This document shows positions 8,694 to 15,415 of a DNA stretch of 64,000 bases, piece by piece. The stretch comes from Bacteroidales bacterium UBA4243 (GTDB lineage Bacteria > Bacteroidota > Bacteroidia > Bacteroidales > F082), in assembly GCA_002396205.1 (NCBI GenBank), contig DGXB01000098.1, forward strand, positions 8,283 to 72,282, given 5' to 3'. The notes beneath the pieces were generated by a model, which saw nothing but the letters and a program-made list of their open reading frames with translations, was not told where the DNA came from and made no database searches. Every line of letters begins with the position of its first letter. The stretch's first letter is position 1. Both the position numbers and the translations under genes were made by a program.

Positions 8694-9971
8694 ATGAACA
8701 AATTAGACATATTACTCGGCTTGCAATGGGGCGACGAAGGCAAAGGCAAAGTCGTCGACGCCCTCACCCCGAACTACGACATCGTTTGCCGCTTCCAGGG
8801 CGGCCCCAACGCCGGACACACCATTGAGTTTGAAGGCAAGAAGTTCGTCTTGCACAACATCCCGTCGGGCGTGCTGACCCCAGGCTGCGTCAACGTCATC
8901 GGCAACGGCGTCATCATCGACCCACATATATTAAAAGGTGAAATCGAAGGACTGCGCACGGCCGGCTTCGACCTGACCAAAACCCTTTTGATTGCCAACC
9001 GTGCGCATCTCATCCTGCCCACGCACCGTGCCCTTGATGCCGCCAACGAAAAGGCCTTGGGCAAGATGAAAGTGGGCACCACGATGAAAGGCATCGGCCC
9101 GACCTACACCGACAAGACCGCCCGCCGTGGCCTCCGCATCGGCGACATCGGCATGGCCGACTTCCGCGAGAAATACGAACAACTGAAACAAACCCACCTG
9201 AAGCAAATCGCCACGCTCGACTTCGACATGGACGAGCTTCGTTTGGACGGCATGACCTTCGACGCCTACGAAAAGCTGTGGTTCGAGGGCATCGAATACC
9301 TGAAGCAATACCAGTTCATCGACGGCGAATATTACATCAACGAAGCCTTGGACGAGGGCAAGAAAGTGTTGGCCGAAGGTGCCCAAGGCTCGATGCTCGA
9401 CGTCGACTTCGGCAGCTATCCCTTTGTCACCTCTTCGAACGTGATCGCCGCCGGCGTGTGCTCCGGCTTGGGCGTTGCGCCAAGTCGCATCGGGAAAGTG
9501 TACGGCATCTTCAAGGCCTATTGCACGCGCGTGGGCACCGGCCCCTTCCCCACCGAGCTGTTTGACGAAACAGGTGAAACGCTCCGCCAAAACGGGCACG
9601 AGTTTGGTGCCACAACGGGACGTCCGCGCCGTTGCGGCTGGCTCGACCTGCCCGCGCTGAAATATGCCGTCATGCTCAGCGGAGTGACCGACCTGATGAT
9701 GATGAAATCAGACGTGATGGACGACTTCGCGACCGTCAAAGTGGCCACGGCCTACCGTTTCAACGGCAAGGAAACCAAGCACCTACCGTTTGCCGCCTGC
9801 ACCGAGACGATGGAACCTGTCTATACCGAAATCCCCGGCTGGCAACAGAAGATAGAAGGCAAGATTCCGCAGAAATTGGAAGACTATATCAAATTCATCG
9901 AGGACTACGTCGGCGTGCCAGTGAAGTTCGTTTCCTATGGCCCAGACAGAACACAGAATATTATTAGATAA
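8694..9971 (+). CDS. purA: Adenylosuccinate synthetase
   Basis: This 425-residue enzyme converts IMP, aspartate and GTP to adenylosuccinate, the first committed step to AMP. The GTP-binding loop LGLQWGDEGKGK lies near residues 7-18. Family motifs NAGHTIEFEGKKFVLHNIPSG, GTTMKGIGPTYTDKTARRG and GATTGRPRRCGWLDLPALKYA are all present. Length is normal. The upstream spacer holds direct repeats and an AT-rich stretch without a clear TAnnTTTG box. Confidence 0.97.
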   Translation: MNKLDILLGLQWGDEGKGKVVDALTPNYDIVCRFQGGPNAGHTIEFEGKKFVLHNIPSGVLTPGCVNVIGNGVIIDPHILKGEIEGLRTAGFDLTKTLLIANRAHLILPTHRALDAANEKALGKMKVGTTMKGIGPTYTDKTARRGLRIGDIGMADFREKYEQLKQTHLKQIATLDFDMDELRLDGMTFDAYEKLWFEGIEYLKQYQFIDGEYYINEALDEGKKVLAEGAQGSMLDVDFGSYPFVTSSNVIAAGVCSGLGVAPSRIGKVYGIFKAYCTRVGTGPFPTELFDETGETLRQNGHEFGATTGRPRRCGWLDLPALKYAVMLSGVTDLMMMKSDVMDDFATVKVATAYRFNGKETKHLPFAACTETMEPVYTEIPGWQQKIEGKIPQKLEDYIKFIEDYVGVPVKFVSYGPDRTQNIIR

Positions 9972-9981
9972 ATCCACCCCT

Positions 9982-10009
9982 GTAGAGACGTTGCGCGCAA
10001 CGTCTTTAC
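9982..10009. repeat. 28-bp palindrome, GTAGAGACG family, copy 2
   Basis: Arms GTAGAGACGTTGCG and CGCAACGTCTTTAC; one mismatch in the outer arm. It lies between purA and the ATP-grasp gene, 11 bp after the purA stop. Confidence 0.85.
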
Positions 10010-10031
10010 AACACAACACAAAACACAAACC

Positions 10032-11183
10032 ATGATCATTTTAGAAAAACCATACGTATCGGCCCCCTTGGTGGCTTATCTGGAAGAAAAACAAATCCCT
10101 GTTCTGCACAACGACATGGCAGAGACGCTGAAACAGCAAGGCCACAAACTCAACCTTTTGGAAGACAAACAGTTTGTTGAGAAATACGAGCAAACGAAAC
10201 AGCTTTACGCCGTTTCGGAAAACGCCTTGGTGTGGCTCTATGCCCAACTGCCCGAATCGGAATTGGTGAAGAAAGTCAAGATTCTGAAGGACAAGGCCGA
10301 GTTCCGCCGCATCTGCCAGCAAATCTATCCCGACTTCTATTACAAAGAGGTGGAGATGAAGGCTTTGCGCGACTTGAATCCCGACGAGTTGCCCTTGCCG
10401 CTCGTGCTGAAACCCGCTGTGGGCTTCCTCAGCGTGGGTGTCTATATCATCCGCAACAAAGCCGAATGGCAAGCTGCCTTGAACGACATCGACCAGAACT
10501 TTGCGAAGCAGTGCGCCGTGTTCCCCGAGACCGTTGTGCGCAGCGAGAAGTTCGTGCTTGAGCAGTTCATCGAAGGCGAGGAATATGCCGTGGACGCCTA
10601 TTATGATGCCGAGGGCAAACCCAACATCATCAACATCTTCCACCATATCTTCAAGGACGAGACCGATGTGAGCGACCGCCTTTACTGCATGAGCAAGCAG
10701 ATCTTCGAAACCAACTATCCGGCTTTCAACCAGTTCTGCATCGACCTGAACGGTGTGCTCGGCCTGCGCAACTTCCCGATGCACGTGGAGTTCCGCGTCG
10801 ACAAGAACACGGGTCGCGCCATCCCGATTGAGGTCAACCCGCTGCGTTTCGCCGGCATGTGCCTCAACGACCTGACGCGCCACACCTGCCACCTGCTGCC
10901 CGTGCAATGCTATTTCGAGGGCATCCACCCCGACTACGCCACCATGTGGGACGGCATCGAGAACGACGTGTTCAGCTTCATCGTGCTTGACAAGCCATAC
11001 GACACCAACCGCGCCTTAAACTTCGAGCGCATCAAGCGACACTTCCATGGCGTGCTTGAGACCCGCGACATCATGAACCCCGCCATGAGCGTGTGGGGCT
11101 TCCTCTTCATGCAGACTAAGCCCGAGCACAAGGCCGAGTTGCAGGAGATTCTGCACTCGAACCTTGAGGAGTTTATGGCTTAG
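10032..11183 (+). CDS. ATP-grasp domain protein
   Basis: The 383-residue soluble protein has an ATP-grasp core. LPLVLKPAVGFLSVGVYIIRN (about 122-142) matches the central ATP-binding Lys and glycine loop, FVLEQFIEGEEYAVDAYYD (about 175-193) is the Glu-rich strand, and the metal-binding end reads HVEFRVDKNTGRAIPIEVNPLRFAGM (about 252-277, Glu then Asn). This is the carbamoyl-phosphate-synthase/BtrJ-like ligase fold that couples a carboxylate to an amine using ATP. The substrate is unknown and no amino-acid or peptide pathway genes are adjacent. It may be carried on the purA transcript past the palindrome at 9982-10009. Confidence 0.8.
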   Translation: MIILEKPYVSAPLVAYLEEKQIPVLHNDMAETLKQQGHKLNLLEDKQFVEKYEQTKQLYAVSENALVWLYAQLPESELVKKVKILKDKAEFRRICQQIYPDFYYKEVEMKALRDLNPDELPLPLVLKPAVGFLSVGVYIIRNKAEWQAALNDIDQNFAKQCAVFPETVVRSEKFVLEQFIEGEEYAVDAYYDAEGKPNIINIFHHIFKDETDVSDRLYCMSKQIFETNYPAFNQFCIDLNGVLGLRNFPMHVEFRVDKNTGRAIPIEVNPLRFAGMCLNDLTRHTCHLLPVQCYFEGIHPDYATMWDGIENDVFSFIVLDKPYDTNRALNFERIKRHFHGVLETRDIMNPAMSVWGFLFMQTKPEHKAELQEILHSNLEEFMA

Positions 11184-11201
11184 TTTGACCCACTTGTGTA
11201 C

Positions 11202-11249
11202 GCGGGGATTGAAATCGCCCGCTTGATTTCTTGTCGCTCTTTCAGGGCT
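11202..11249. repeat. 48-bp two-hairpin element, copy 1
   Basis: The pattern is GCGGGG-N9-GCCCGC followed by GTCGCTCTTTCAGGGCT. It lies between the convergent ATP-grasp and DUF262-HNH genes. The same layout and length recur at 12428-12475, 12498-12546 and 22367-22414. Probably a dispersed intergenic element. Confidence 0.7.
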
Positions 11250-11268
11250 TTTTGGTGGTAAATCCATA

Positions 11269-12408
11269 TCATTTCCCGCTCTTCCGCCTGTTACACTCGC
11301 GGCAGAGCATCTGGCAGTTGTCGGCAGTCGTCTTGCCTCCGGCGTGCCACGGCGTGATGTGGTCGGCTTCCATTTGGCTCAGCTCGAAGTGCTGGCCGCA
11401 GTCGGCGCAGAAACCCATCTGTCTTTCATATGCTGACAATTTTTGCGCATCGGTGAAGGCTCGAATCGACAAATATTTCTCCTTGCGCGTAAGGATATAG
11501 GGATAAATGCCCGACTTTTTGGTCACGTCGTCGTCGAGGATGAGACGTTTCACTTCTTCATCAATGGCTTTGTAGTCAAACACTTGGTCCTTGTATTGCT
11601 TATAGAGCATTCCCCACTCCACACCTTTCATGATCTTCTTGCGCTCCTTGGTGGGACGGAAAGTGGTCTCAATCCAAGTGATGACCGACTGGAAAAACTG
11701 CCAAAGCGGCGCGGCGCTCGGGTCGTGCTGGTGGTTCGACATGTAGACCTCGATGTTGCCGTCCGAAATCCACGAGATGGCGGTTTCGAGGTAGTCCTGA
11801 CGAATGGCGGAGCCGTTGAGGTAGTCGCTGCCAATCTTTGCGGCAGGGGCACCGTTTTTGCTGAAATAGCGTTTGGCGTCGCTCACCCACGAGCCGGCAT
11901 ACACCGCGTTGCGCAGCTCCTGCTCGGTGAGGGCCTCGCCCGCGATGTTGATGGTGCGGAACCACTTGAGCTTCTCGCTGTCGGTGCCGCTGCAGATGTA
12001 GACTTGCAGCGGGTAGTTGAGGATTTGCTCCTGCTCATCGGGTTGGAGGTTGTGGAAATAGCGAAAGTTGAAGGCAAAATCGCCATTAACGTATTGGCAG
12101 ATGCTGATGGTGCGCTGCTGCCCGTCAATGATTTCGAAACTGGGTTCGCAACCGTCCCGGTTGCCACTTGCGGACGAGACGTCCGCGAACCCAGTGTCGC
12201 GCACGGCCCAATACATCACGTTGAGGGGGAAGCCCTGCGTGAGCGTGTCGATGACGGCATCGCGTTGTTTGTCCTTGTAGACGAACTCGCGCTGGTAGGG
12301 CGGGCGCACGTCGAGGCGGCCACCGTAGGCGCGCACACCGTTTTCGTTGTTGTCCACGTAGCCTTGTGTCAGCTCGCGGACGGTGATTTTGTGTAGTTCT
12401 ATGTTCAT
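11269..12408 (-). CDS. DUF262 domain protein with C-terminal HNH nuclease
   Basis: The 379-residue protein joins an N-terminal DUF262 (GmrS/ParB-like) domain to an HNH nuclease. The DUF262 part shows PPYQR (36-40), a hydrophobic strand and IIDGQQRT (93-100), the nucleotide-linked motif of this family. The C-terminal HNH unit has two Cys pairs (C334/C337 and C369/C372) and the catalytic pattern ADHI (H350), H355, N364 and N373. GmrSD-like DUF262 nucleases are restriction or anti-phage enzymes. Directly upstream on the same strand is an EcoRI-type adenine methyltransferase, so a restriction-modification-like pair is inferred. The 227-bp gap between them is filled with palindromic elements. Confidence 0.85.
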   Translation of the reverse strand: MNIELHKITVRELTQGYVDNNENGVRAYGGRLDVRPPYQREFVYKDKQRDAVIDTLTQGFPLNVMYWAVRDTGFADVSSASGNRDGCEPSFEIIDGQQRTISICQYVNGDFAFNFRYFHNLQPDEQEQILNYPLQVYICSGTDSEKLKWFRTINIAGEALTEQELRNAVYAGSWVSDAKRYFSKNGAPAAKIGSDYLNGSAIRQDYLETAISWISDGNIEVYMSNHQHDPSAAPLWQFFQSVITWIETTFRPTKERKKIMKGVEWGMLYKQYKDQVFDYKAIDEEVKRLILDDDVTKKSGIYPYILTRKEKYLSIRAFTDAQKLSAYERQMGFCADCGQHFELSQMEADHITPWHAGGKTTADNCQMLCRECNRRKSGK

Positions 12409-12427
12409 ATTGCGTTCTGTTTATAGT

Positions 12428-12475
12428 GCAGGGACTGACGTCGCCTGCTTATGGGTCTGTCGCCCCTACGGGGCT
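12428..12475. repeat. 48-bp two-hairpin element, copy 2
   Basis: GCAGGG-N9-GCCTGC, then GTCGCCCCTACGGGGCT. It is the first of a tandem pair in the methyltransferase-nuclease gap; the second hairpin (GCCCCTACGGGGC) is perfect. Confidence 0.75.
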
Positions 12476-12497
12476 ATTCGGCTTGTCGTTTTTGTCG

Positions 12498-12546
12498 GCA
12501 GGGGTTCACACCGCCTGCCTACAGAAGCTGTCGCCCCTACGGGGCT
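12498..12546. repeat. 48-bp two-hairpin element, copy 3
   Basis: Same layout as the copy at 12428-12475 and in the same orientation: GCAGGGG-N8-GCCTGC, then TGTCGCCCCTACGGGGCT. The 18-base second part is identical in the two copies. Confidence 0.75.
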
Positions 12547-12578
12547 GGGTGGATGCCCTCGGCATTGGTTGGAGGCCA

Positions 12579-12644
12579 GTAGGATATCCGCCCGATAGGG
12601 TCAGCGGGTCATGACCCGCTGTTGGCAAAGCCACGCTATCCTAC
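12579..12644. repeat. Nested palindrome overlapping the methyltransferase stop codon
   Basis: The outer arms are GTAGGATA (12579-12586) and TATCCTAC (12637-12644). Inside is a perfect 18-bp palindrome, AGCGGGTCATGACCCGCT (12603-12620). The right arm lies over the last codons and the stop of the methyltransferase gene. Confidence 0.75.
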
Positions 12645-13682
12645 CGACCCTCTTCCTTCCGCCGCCATCGTTGCAGGCATTTCATTCTGCATATAGGCCA
12701 CTGGAGCGGGTTGCTTGCGGCGGATGAGGATACGCGCATAAGTTTCCTTGTTGTTGATCGTAAACCGATGTCCGTATTTCGGATTATCTTCCACATATCT
12801 ATCCAAACCCATGATTTCAAACTGTTCAGGATTGTATTTATCCAAAAACGTTATCGGTACACCCATCACGCCATAGTAATCCATTGGGATTTCAGCCGTT
12901 TTATCAACATTGATGGCATCATAATTGTCATATTTTGAATATTCTTCAGGATTATAGGTTTTAAAAAGAATCAAATCCTCGTGTCTCTCTTTATAATCCA
13001 TATTTGTAAACCATCTTACACCTTTCACACGTATGAATTTATTACCGTTATCATCTTCACGACAACCAGCAGCATTCAATGGATAATCTTTCGGAACTCC
13101 AAATTCTCTGTCTCCGCTATGAATGCTTGCCCCCAACCATAGCTTGTTTGCCTTTATCAATTGGAAAGTCTCTTTATAGGAGACTGCATTCACATTACCG
13201 ATAATCAAGAAAGATTTCTCGTACTTTATCAATACCTCAAGGAACTCCCTAAACAGCGAAAACGGCGGATTGGTCACCACAATGTCGGCCTCTTGCAGCA
13301 GCTCAACACATTCCTGCGAGCGGAAATCGCCATCACCCTTGAAGTAATGGATGCCAATCTCCTCAGGGTCGGGCACACGATTGCCGTTGCGGTCGCCATA
13401 ATACTCCAACCAAATCGCCTGCTCGGCATCGTTTTGGCTGAAAAGGTCACGGTTTTGGTTCTTGTAGCAAGTGGTGATCAACTTCTTCAGCCCCAATTGC
13501 TCAAAGTTGTAGCTAAAATAATGGAAAAAGTTGCTCACGCGCGGGTCGTCGCAGTTGCAAAGCACCGTCTTTCCCTTGAAATGCGCCTTGTAATGCTTCA
13601 GTTCGTTCTCAATATCAACGAGTTGTGTATAAAACTCATCCTTTTTGGCGTTCTTCGCCTGGTTCAGGTTTTTGTTTGCCAT
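12636..13682 (-). CDS. EcoRI-family adenine-specific DNA methyltransferase
   Basis: This 348-residue protein matches the EcoRI-modification-methylase family, which transfers a methyl group from SAM to adenine N6. The N-terminus is NLNQAKNAKKDEFYTQ. The catalytic NPPF motif is at 138-141, within EADIVVTNPPFSLFREF. A second conserved block (FLIIGNVNAVSYKETFQLIKANKLWLG) and the family's VRWFTNMDY and GVPITFLDKYNPEQFEI segments follow. The last four residues (GSVG) and the stop come from a palindromic repeat. The neighbour downstream is a DUF262-HNH nuclease rather than an EcoRI-like endonuclease. The 5' leader is long if the -7 box at 14007-14014 is used. Confidence 0.9.
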   Translation of the reverse strand: MANKNLNQAKNAKKDEFYTQLVDIENELKHYKAHFKGKTVLCNCDDPRVSNFFHYFSYNFEQLGLKKLITTCYKNQNRDLFSQNDAEQAIWLEYYGDRNGNRVPDPEEIGIHYFKGDGDFRSQECVELLQEADIVVTNPPFSLFREFLEVLIKYEKSFLIIGNVNAVSYKETFQLIKANKLWLGASIHSGDREFGVPKDYPLNAAGCREDDNGNKFIRVKGVRWFTNMDYKERHEDLILFKTYNPEEYSKYDNYDAINVDKTAEIPMDYYGVMGVPITFLDKYNPEQFEIMGLDRYVEDNPKYGHRFTINNKETYARILIRRKQPAPVAYMQNEMPATMAAEGRGSVG

Positions 13683-13757
13683 CGTGATTGACAGTTTTTC
13701 GCACGGCTATCAATCACTTTTTCGGACAAAAAGAAAGGTGCAGGCCTTTCTATCGCA

Positions 13758-13867
13758 TTCACGGGGAGCGTCGGTGAACCCCGCTACCCTACTAGAAACT
13801 GCCCACACCTTAAACAGTGTGAGCATCAACTCTATGTAGGGTAACGGAGCTTTAACGCTTCCGTGAA
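13758..13867. other. Structured 110-bp imperfect palindrome in the intergenic region
   Basis: The 495 bp between the methyltransferase and the ATPase (13683-14177) contain no gene. Within them, 13758-13867 forms a nested inverted repeat. TTCACGG (13758-13764) pairs with CCGTGAA (13861-13867), TACCCTAC (13785-13792) with GTAGGGTA (13836-13843), and CACAC (13804-13808) with GTGTG (13817-13821). Side hairpins CGGGG/CCCCG and ACGGAGC/GCTTCCGT are also possible. It would lie in the methyltransferase 5' leader. I see no match to a known riboswitch. Confidence 0.6.
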
Positions 13868-14006
13868 ATTGCTTTTATCCGATTTTTCAAATCAAGAGTT
13901 TCCGACGCTTTTGTTTTGAATGCGAATAATAGCTAATGCTTTGGTTTATACTATGTTAATTATTCTCTATTTTTATCTCTAACGATACTTTGGTCTTTAT
14001 TTGGCG

Positions 14007-14014
14007 CAAAGATA
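14007..14014 (-). promoter_or_regulatory. Possible -7 box for the methyltransferase (long leader)
   Basis: Minus strand TATCTTTG fits TAnnTTTG. It is 325 bp before the ATG at 13682 and is the best minus-strand match I found in the gap. No convincing -33 element. Confidence 0.4.
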
Positions 14015-14073
14015 GCGTATTTTTCTGATATTCGCATTACAAATTCATAAAACCAATCTCCCTATCAATACTA

Positions 14074-14091
14074 TTTCTTCCATGAAAGAAG
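14074..14091. promoter_or_regulatory. Operator-like palindrome 1 of 3
   Basis: TTTCTTCCATGAAAGAAG, a near-perfect inverted repeat. The shared pattern of the three copies is TTTCTTC-YATR-AAAGAAR. It starts exactly 40 bp before palindrome 2. Confidence 0.7.
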
Positions 14092-14113
14092 AATTTCAAG
14101 TTTTTCAAGAAAG

Positions 14114-14131
14114 TTTCTTCTATAAAAGAAA
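14114..14131. promoter_or_regulatory. Operator-like palindrome 2 of 3
   Basis: TTTCTTCTATAAAAGAAA, identical to palindrome 3. It ends 7 bp upstream of the -7 box, so it covers the region where the -33 element would be. Confidence 0.75.
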
Positions 14132-14138
14132 TAATTCC

Positions 14139-14146
14139 TATTTTTG
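14139..14146 (+). promoter_or_regulatory. -7 box of the AAA/DUF4143 ATPase gene
   Basis: TATTTTTG fits TAnnTTTG. It lies between palindromes 2 and 3, 31 bp before the ATG. Confidence 0.6.
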
Positions 14147-14153
14147 CAGAGAA

Positions 14154-14171
14154 TTTCTTCTATAAAAGAAA
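14154..14171. promoter_or_regulatory. Operator-like palindrome 3 of 3
   Basis: TTTCTTCTATAAAAGAAA. It begins 7 bp after the -7 box, so it spans the expected transcription start, and ends 6 bp before the ATG. A bound protein would block initiation. Confidence 0.75.
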
Positions 14172-14177
14172 AACATT

Positions 14178-15386
14178 ATGGAAAACATCATTAGAAAACA
14201 CTATATCAATAAGATAGAAAGATGTTTTGGCAAGGAAACCATCATTGTATTGACTGGCCAAAGACGTGTAGGTAAAAGTTTCTTACTAAGGCAATTACGC
14301 GATATAAAGCTGAACGAGGCCAACACCAATGTCATCTACATCGACAAGGAGAAAAGGGAGTTCGATTCCATCCAAACCTATCGGGAACTCAACGACCACA
14401 TAGAGAGCCACTATCAAAAAGGGAAGAAAAACTACATCTTTATTGATGAAATTCAAGACATTGAGGAATTTGAGCGCAGTATTAGAAGCTACCAAACAGA
14501 ACCCGACGCAGAAATCGTCATCACAGGAAGCAACGCCAAGATGTTGAGCAACGAGTTGAGCACGCTCATCGGAGGACGATACAAAGAGATTTACATCCAA
14601 TCGCTCAGCTACCAAGAGTTCCTCATTTTCCACAACCTTACCGACAGTGACGATGCTTTGTCGCAATACATCCAATTCGGAGGTTTGCCCGGCCTCGTAA
14701 AAATCGGCCTTGAGGAAGACGATGCCCGCGAATATCAAATGGACATATACCACACCGTGCTCTTGAAAGACGTCATCATGCGTAACAAGATCCGCAATGT
14801 GACTTTTTTGGAAAATCTCGTGCGTTTTATTGCCGACAACGCTGGCAAACTCATTTCGGCCAACAGCATTGCCAAGTTCATGAAGTCGCAAGGCGAAAAC
14901 ATCACTTCCACCGTGGTTTCCAATTACATCAACTATCTCACGGAAGCCTACATCATCCACAAGGTGAACCGTTTCAACATCCATGGAAAACGCTTGTTTG
15001 AGAGCAACGACAAATACTATTTCGAGGATCACGGCATCCGCAACGCATTGGCAGGAGGAAGTCGAGAAGGCGACATTGAAAAAGTGATTGAAAACATCAT
15101 CTATCAACACCTTATTCATTTAGGCTACAGCGTGACCGTTGGCCAACTGCAAGCAGGCGAGATTGATTTTGTATGTACGGCAAAAAATGGACGACGTTGC
15201 TACATCCAAGCGTCCTTCATCATTGCTGACGAAACCACCCGCGAGCGCGAGTTTGGCAATCTACGAGCCATCAAGGACAACTATCCGAAATATGTGATTT
15301 CGATGACACCTCTCGTCACCCGGAACGACGACAACGGCATCACCCACCTTCATTTGCGGAAGTTTCTGATGGAAGGATTGGGATAA
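14178..15386 (+). CDS. AAA ATPase with DUF4143 domain
   Basis: The 402-residue protein has a P-loop (TGQRRVGKS, 26-34), a Walker B (YIFIDEIQDI, D90-E91) and a sensor-like VITGSNAKML (about 115-123), then a DUF4143 C-terminal half (about 200-380). The latter includes a winged-helix-like stretch (ANSIAKFMKSQGENITSTVVSNYINYLTEAYIIHKV) and the nuclease-fold-like end (LQAGEIDFVCTAKNGRRCYIQ). Such ATPases are abundant in Bacteroidota and their role is not established. The promoter has three phased palindromes, so the gene is tightly regulated, possibly by its own product. No adjacent regulator gene is seen. Lower GC in the upstream region suggests an accessory locus. Confidence 0.9.
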   Translation: MENIIRKHYINKIERCFGKETIIVLTGQRRVGKSFLLRQLRDIKLNEANTNVIYIDKEKREFDSIQTYRELNDHIESHYQKGKKNYIFIDEIQDIEEFERSIRSYQTEPDAEIVITGSNAKMLSNELSTLIGGRYKEIYIQSLSYQEFLIFHNLTDSDDALSQYIQFGGLPGLVKIGLEEDDAREYQMDIYHTVLLKDVIMRNKIRNVTFLENLVRFIADNAGKLISANSIAKFMKSQGENITSTVVSNYINYLTEAYIIHKVNRFNIHGKRLFESNDKYYFEDHGIRNALAGGSREGDIEKVIENIIYQHLIHLGYSVTVGQLQAGEIDFVCTAKNGRRCYIQASFIIADETTREREFGNLRAIKDNYPKYVISMTPLVTRNDDNGITHLHLRKFLMEGLG

Positions 15387-15391
15387 AACAC

Positions 15392-15399
15392 TACCTTTG
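15392..15399 (+). promoter_or_regulatory. -7 box of the transglutaminase lipoprotein gene
   Basis: TACCTTTG, 16 bp before the ATG at 15416. Confidence 0.6.
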
Positions 15400-15415
15400 C
15401 ACAAAATATTTCATC

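Noticed and set aside
9982..10009. Ordinary intrinsic terminator of purA
   Set aside because: No T run follows and the same palindrome is found at three other sites, so I list it as a repeat; termination activity is not excluded.
12383..12614. Small frames in the methyltransferase-nuclease gap
   Set aside because: They are translations of the 48-bp repeat elements and have no start signals or composition of real genes.
13758..13867. Integron attC site
   Set aside because: The size and imperfect symmetry fit loosely, but I could not place paired RYYYAAC and GTTRRRY boxes at the ends, and there is no integrase or cassette array.
14074..14171. CRISPR-like array from the regular 40-bp spacing
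   Set aside because: Only three short palindromes flanking a promoter; no longer direct repeat and no cas genes.
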